Assembly (NCBI RefSeq): GCF_013394085.1
Contig: NZ_CP040910.1
Coordinates: forward strand, 1,660,767-1,724,766
Direction of reading: 5' to 3'
DNA from: Limosilactobacillus fermentum
GTDB taxonomy: Bacteria > Bacillota > Bacilli > Lactobacillales > Lactobacillaceae
DNA length: 64,000 nucleotides
A program made the translations under genes and the position numbers. This document shows positions 62,159 through 64,000 of this stretch, one piece after another. The notes under the pieces were generated by a model. The model saw only the letters and a list, made by a program, of their open reading frames with translations, ran no database searches and had not been told where the DNA came from. Every line of letters starts with the position of its first letter. The first letter of the stretch is position 1.

Positions 62159-62191
62159 GGGATTCTAGATTCAACAAGTGGGGGTGAACTC

Positions 62192-62761
62192 GTGAAGCGC
62201 GAAGAACTCAAGGAACAAAACAGAACCCAGATCATCGAAGCGGCCAAGCGGCTCTTTTTGGCCCAGGGGATCCAAAAAACCAGCGTCCGCCAGATCAGCC
62301 AGGAGTCGGGAATCTCTTACGTCACCATGTATAAGTACTTTGCCGACAAGGAGGCCCTGGTCCAAGAAGTTTTAACCGGCCTGATCGACACGTCCTTTGC
62401 AGACGCCCAGGCGACGATCAAAAACTCCAGTCAGCCCTTTTTGCAACGTCTGCAGGCGATTCCCAACACCTCCTCGCTCGGCGCCATCACCAGTCAGGCT
62501 TCCTACGAAGAGCTTTCTAAGACCATCGAGACTACCCCGAAATTGCGGGCCCACGTCCGGGCCAAGCTGGATGGGCTGTTTACCACCTTCATTCAGATTG
62601 GGCGCCGTGATGGTTTCATCACCACCCCGGCCAGCGATGAAGCGATCATCACCATCCTAACCTCGCTAGTTTATTATGGCGATGCCAACGGCCACGAACC
62701 CGACCCTAAGCAAGCCGAAGGGATCGTTAACGTCCTTTTGTATGGGCTGACGGGGAAGTAA
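62192..62761 (+). CDS. TetR-family regulator of the ABC pump
   Basis: Regulator of 189 aa. RTQIIEAAKRLFLAQGIQKTSVRQISQESG then ISYVTMYKYFADKEALVQE is a clear TetR HTH. GTG at 62192 follows GGGGGTGAACTC; the frame extends further up to 62063 without a ribosome site. It is divergent from the MacB-like pump. Repeats follow its stop codon, then a terminator. Confidence 0.86.
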   Translation: MKREELKEQNRTQIIEAAKRLFLAQGIQKTSVRQISQESGISYVTMYKYFADKEALVQEVLTGLIDTSFADAQATIKNSSQPFLQRLQAIPNTSSLGAITSQASYEELSKTIETTPKLRAHVRAKLDGLFTTFIQIGRRDGFITTPASDEAIITILTSLVYYGDANGHEPDPKQAEGIVNVLLYGLTGK

Positions 62762-62766
62762 GCAGT

Positions 62767-62882
62767 GAGTGCGACCCAACCAACTGGCAGGCCGTGGGCT
62801 AAGGCCTAGACATAGGTTAGCGCGTCAGCGGTGTTCTATGGCTGGACTTAGCCACTAGGTCTGCGGTTGGGGAGCACGTTAT
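62767..62882 (+). repeat. Structured intergenic repeat, full copy
   Basis: Follows the TetR stop codon by 5 nt. Core ACATAG / CTATGG; arms GCAGGCC / GGTCTGC. Confidence 0.85.
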
Positions 62883-62886
62883 CAGT

Positions 62887-63003
62887 GAGTGCGGACCAGC
62901 CGTAAAGCAGGCCGTGGGCTAAGGATAGGCCACAGGTTAGCGCGGCACGCGGTGTTCTGTGGCCAGGCTTAGCCACTAGGCCTGCGGCTGGGGAGCACGT
63001 TAT
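62887..63003 (+). repeat. Structured intergenic repeat, full copy
   Basis: Second tandem copy, separated by 4 nt. Core GGCCACAG / CTGTGGCC; outer arm CCAGCC / GGCTGG, a paired change from CCAACC / GGTTGG. Confidence 0.87.
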
Positions 63004-63007
63004 CAGT

Positions 63008-63072
63008 GAGTGGGAAATGACCTTCTCGACAGACCGTATGGCTAAGCTAGGACGAAGGTTAGTGCGCGATCT
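63008..63072 (+). repeat. Structured repeat, 5' part only, alternative outer arm
   Basis: GAGTGGGAAATGACC starts it; this resembles the alternative outer stem of the copy at 47068. It breaks off near the terminator. Confidence 0.7.
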
Positions 63073-63082
63073 GTGTAACAGC

Positions 63083-63127
63083 AAAAAAAGAGTCTCGGAG
63101 AAGTAGCTTCTCTGAGGCTCTTTTTAG
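63083..63127. terminator. Terminator between TetR and DXS-like gene
   Basis: AAAGAGTCTCGGAGAAG pairs with CTTCTCTGAGGCTCTTT. Confidence 0.82.
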
Positions 63128-63128
63128 T

Positions 63129-64000
63129 TTAGTTAAGTGCTTTTAATGCTTGTTGGGCAATGTTGTCAGCCGTCAAGCCGTTTTGGGCCAACAGTTCGTT
63201 GACGTCGTAGCGGTCCGGGTAAGCCTTTTGCAGGCCGTAGTTTTGCACCCGCACGGCGCTGTCACCGAGGTAGGAGGCGATCGTTTGACCGTAACCGCCC
63301 TCTAGGATCCCGTCTTCTAGGGTCACCACCACTTGGTGATCGGCCTGGAGTTGGTCGAGCAATTCGGTGTCCAACCCGGTCAGGTAACGGGGGTTGATGA
63401 CCGTGGCGTCGACGCCCTCTTCGGCTAACTTAGCGGCGGCTTGCTTAGCTAAGCCGAGCAGGTTGCCGACCCCGAAGATGGCGACTTTGGAACCTTGGTG
63501 AACCACCTGGTTCTTGTTCAAGTCGCCGTAATCGGTGGTGTCAGCTTGGCCGGTTGTTTCCAACGCCACGGCCGGAACCCGAATGGCAACCGGGTGGTCT
63601 GGTTGATCAATCGCCCAGTTAGTCATTGCGACCAGCTCTTCCTTGTTGGTTGGGACCAAGTAAACGAAGTTCGGGATGTGGCTCAAGAACGGGATGTCGT
63701 AGAGGCCGAGGTGGCTTTCGTCGTTCATCCCGTAGGCGCCGGCCAGGTACACCAGGAGGGTCGCCGGGTCGTTGTTTAGGGCCACGTCATTCGACAGTTC
63801 GTCGTACGCCCGTTGTAAGAAGGTGGCGTAAACCGGGTAAACTGGCTTGGCGCCGTACTTGGCCAGGGCGGCCGACATCGTGGTGGCCTGTTCTTCGGCA
63901 ATCACCACGTCCATGAACTGAGCGCCAGCCGCTTGGCGTTGTTCCTGGTTAAAGATGATCATTGGCGTCCCCGAGGACAGCGCGATCACGGACCGGTCTT
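63129..64000 (-). CDS. Transketolase/DXS-like thiamine-diphosphate enzyme, C-terminal part
   Basis: The frame is open at the window edge, so the gene continues outside. The visible 290 residues hold the pyrimidine-binding domain (VVIAEEQATTMSAALAKYGA, PVYATFLQRAYDE, GAYGMNDESHLGLYDIPFLSHIP) and the C-terminal transketolase domain (GSKVAIFGVGNLLGLAKQAA, EDGILEGGYGQTIASYL). This resembles 1-deoxy-D-xylulose-5-phosphate synthase. Catalytic acid Glu is in VIAEEQAT. The N-terminal PP domain is not visible. Confidence 0.82.
   Translation of the reverse strand, partial: DRSVIALSSGTPMIIFNQEQRQAAGAQFMDVVIAEEQATTMSAALAKYGAKPVYPVYATFLQRAYDELSNDVALNNDPATLLVYLAGAYGMNDESHLGLYDIPFLSHIPNFVYLVPTNKEELVAMTNWAIDQPDHPVAIRVPAVALETTGQADTTDYGDLNKNQVVHQGSKVAIFGVGNLLGLAKQAAAKLAEEGVDATVINPRYLTGLDTELLDQLQADHQVVVTLEDGILEGGYGQTIASYLGDSAVRVQNYGLQKAYPDRYDVNELLAQNGLTADNIAQQALKALN

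Noticed and set aside
62063-62191. Upstream ATG for the TetR gene at 62063
   Set aside because: It lies upstream of the promoter -10 at 62153 and has no ribosome site.
4230-63072. The structured repeats as ordinary rho-independent terminators
   Set aside because: They have no T-tract on either strand and true terminators follow many of them.

Overview
The window looks like chromosome from a relatively GC-rich heterofermentative lactobacillus. Limosilactobacillus fermentum or a close relative is the best guess. The reasons are strong AGGAGG ribosome sites, GC-rich codon use, lactobacillus-type gene content (sucrose PTS, LuxS, a Met T-box, DUF4811 next to a drug exporter, AsnA, a thioredoxin system) and many GC-rich intergenic repeats. 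The species call is inference. No rRNA, tRNA, CRISPR array or prophage was seen.

Layout. 1-7500: start of an unknown gene, ppiB, a sucrose PTS permease, an alcohol dehydrogenase, and sucrose-6-phosphate hydrolase followed by a DUF2252 gene. 7600-17300: LysR regulator, PPK2, a YjeM-like amino-acid permease, a beta-lactamase-fold protein, a D,D-carboxypeptidase and a shortened lactonase. 16715-21044 is an apparent operon of Nudix, a PLD/SF2 helicase with a long C-terminal region, a MazG-like protein and PAP2. 21100-24000: TetR-controlled drug exporter plus DUF4811. 24170-27960: WYL regulator without a normal start codon, cytochrome b5-like protein, luxS, and a methionine synthase under a Met T-box. 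27990-29985: an IS200/IS605 element with tnpA and tnpB. 30018-32845 holds three damaged genes (HAD hydrolase, asnA, GNAT). 33142-35117: UmuC-like polymerase and a YolD-like partner. 36318-41802: a six-gene operon joining PxpBC, biotin carrier, biotin carboxylase, PxpA and an NRAMP-like transporter. 42000-50000: exporters, disulfide reductase, thioredoxin, aminotransferase with permease. 50143-57900: a broken flavodoxin gene, a Nudix-thioesterase fusion, an acetyltransferase with an ATA start, argGH, and a large membrane protein with TetR. 58008-59309 is a decayed ABC transporter fused to peptidase debris. The window ends with an FMN-binding protein, an ABC pump with its TetR regulator, and the C-terminal part of a transketolase/DXS-like enzyme.

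The most striking non-coding feature is a family of roughly 118-bp structured repeats: 18 full copies, 3 shortened ones and about ten end fragments. Each folds as one long hairpin. Copies differ by paired changes on both arms. Many copies begin within a few bases of a stop codon, lie between that stop and a rho-independent terminator, and point in the direction of transcription. This looks like a 3'UTR-associated element family rather than random intergenic filler. Three further short regions look like free-standing small RNAs (12251-12321, 43309-43366, and 23986-24110 on the minus strand).
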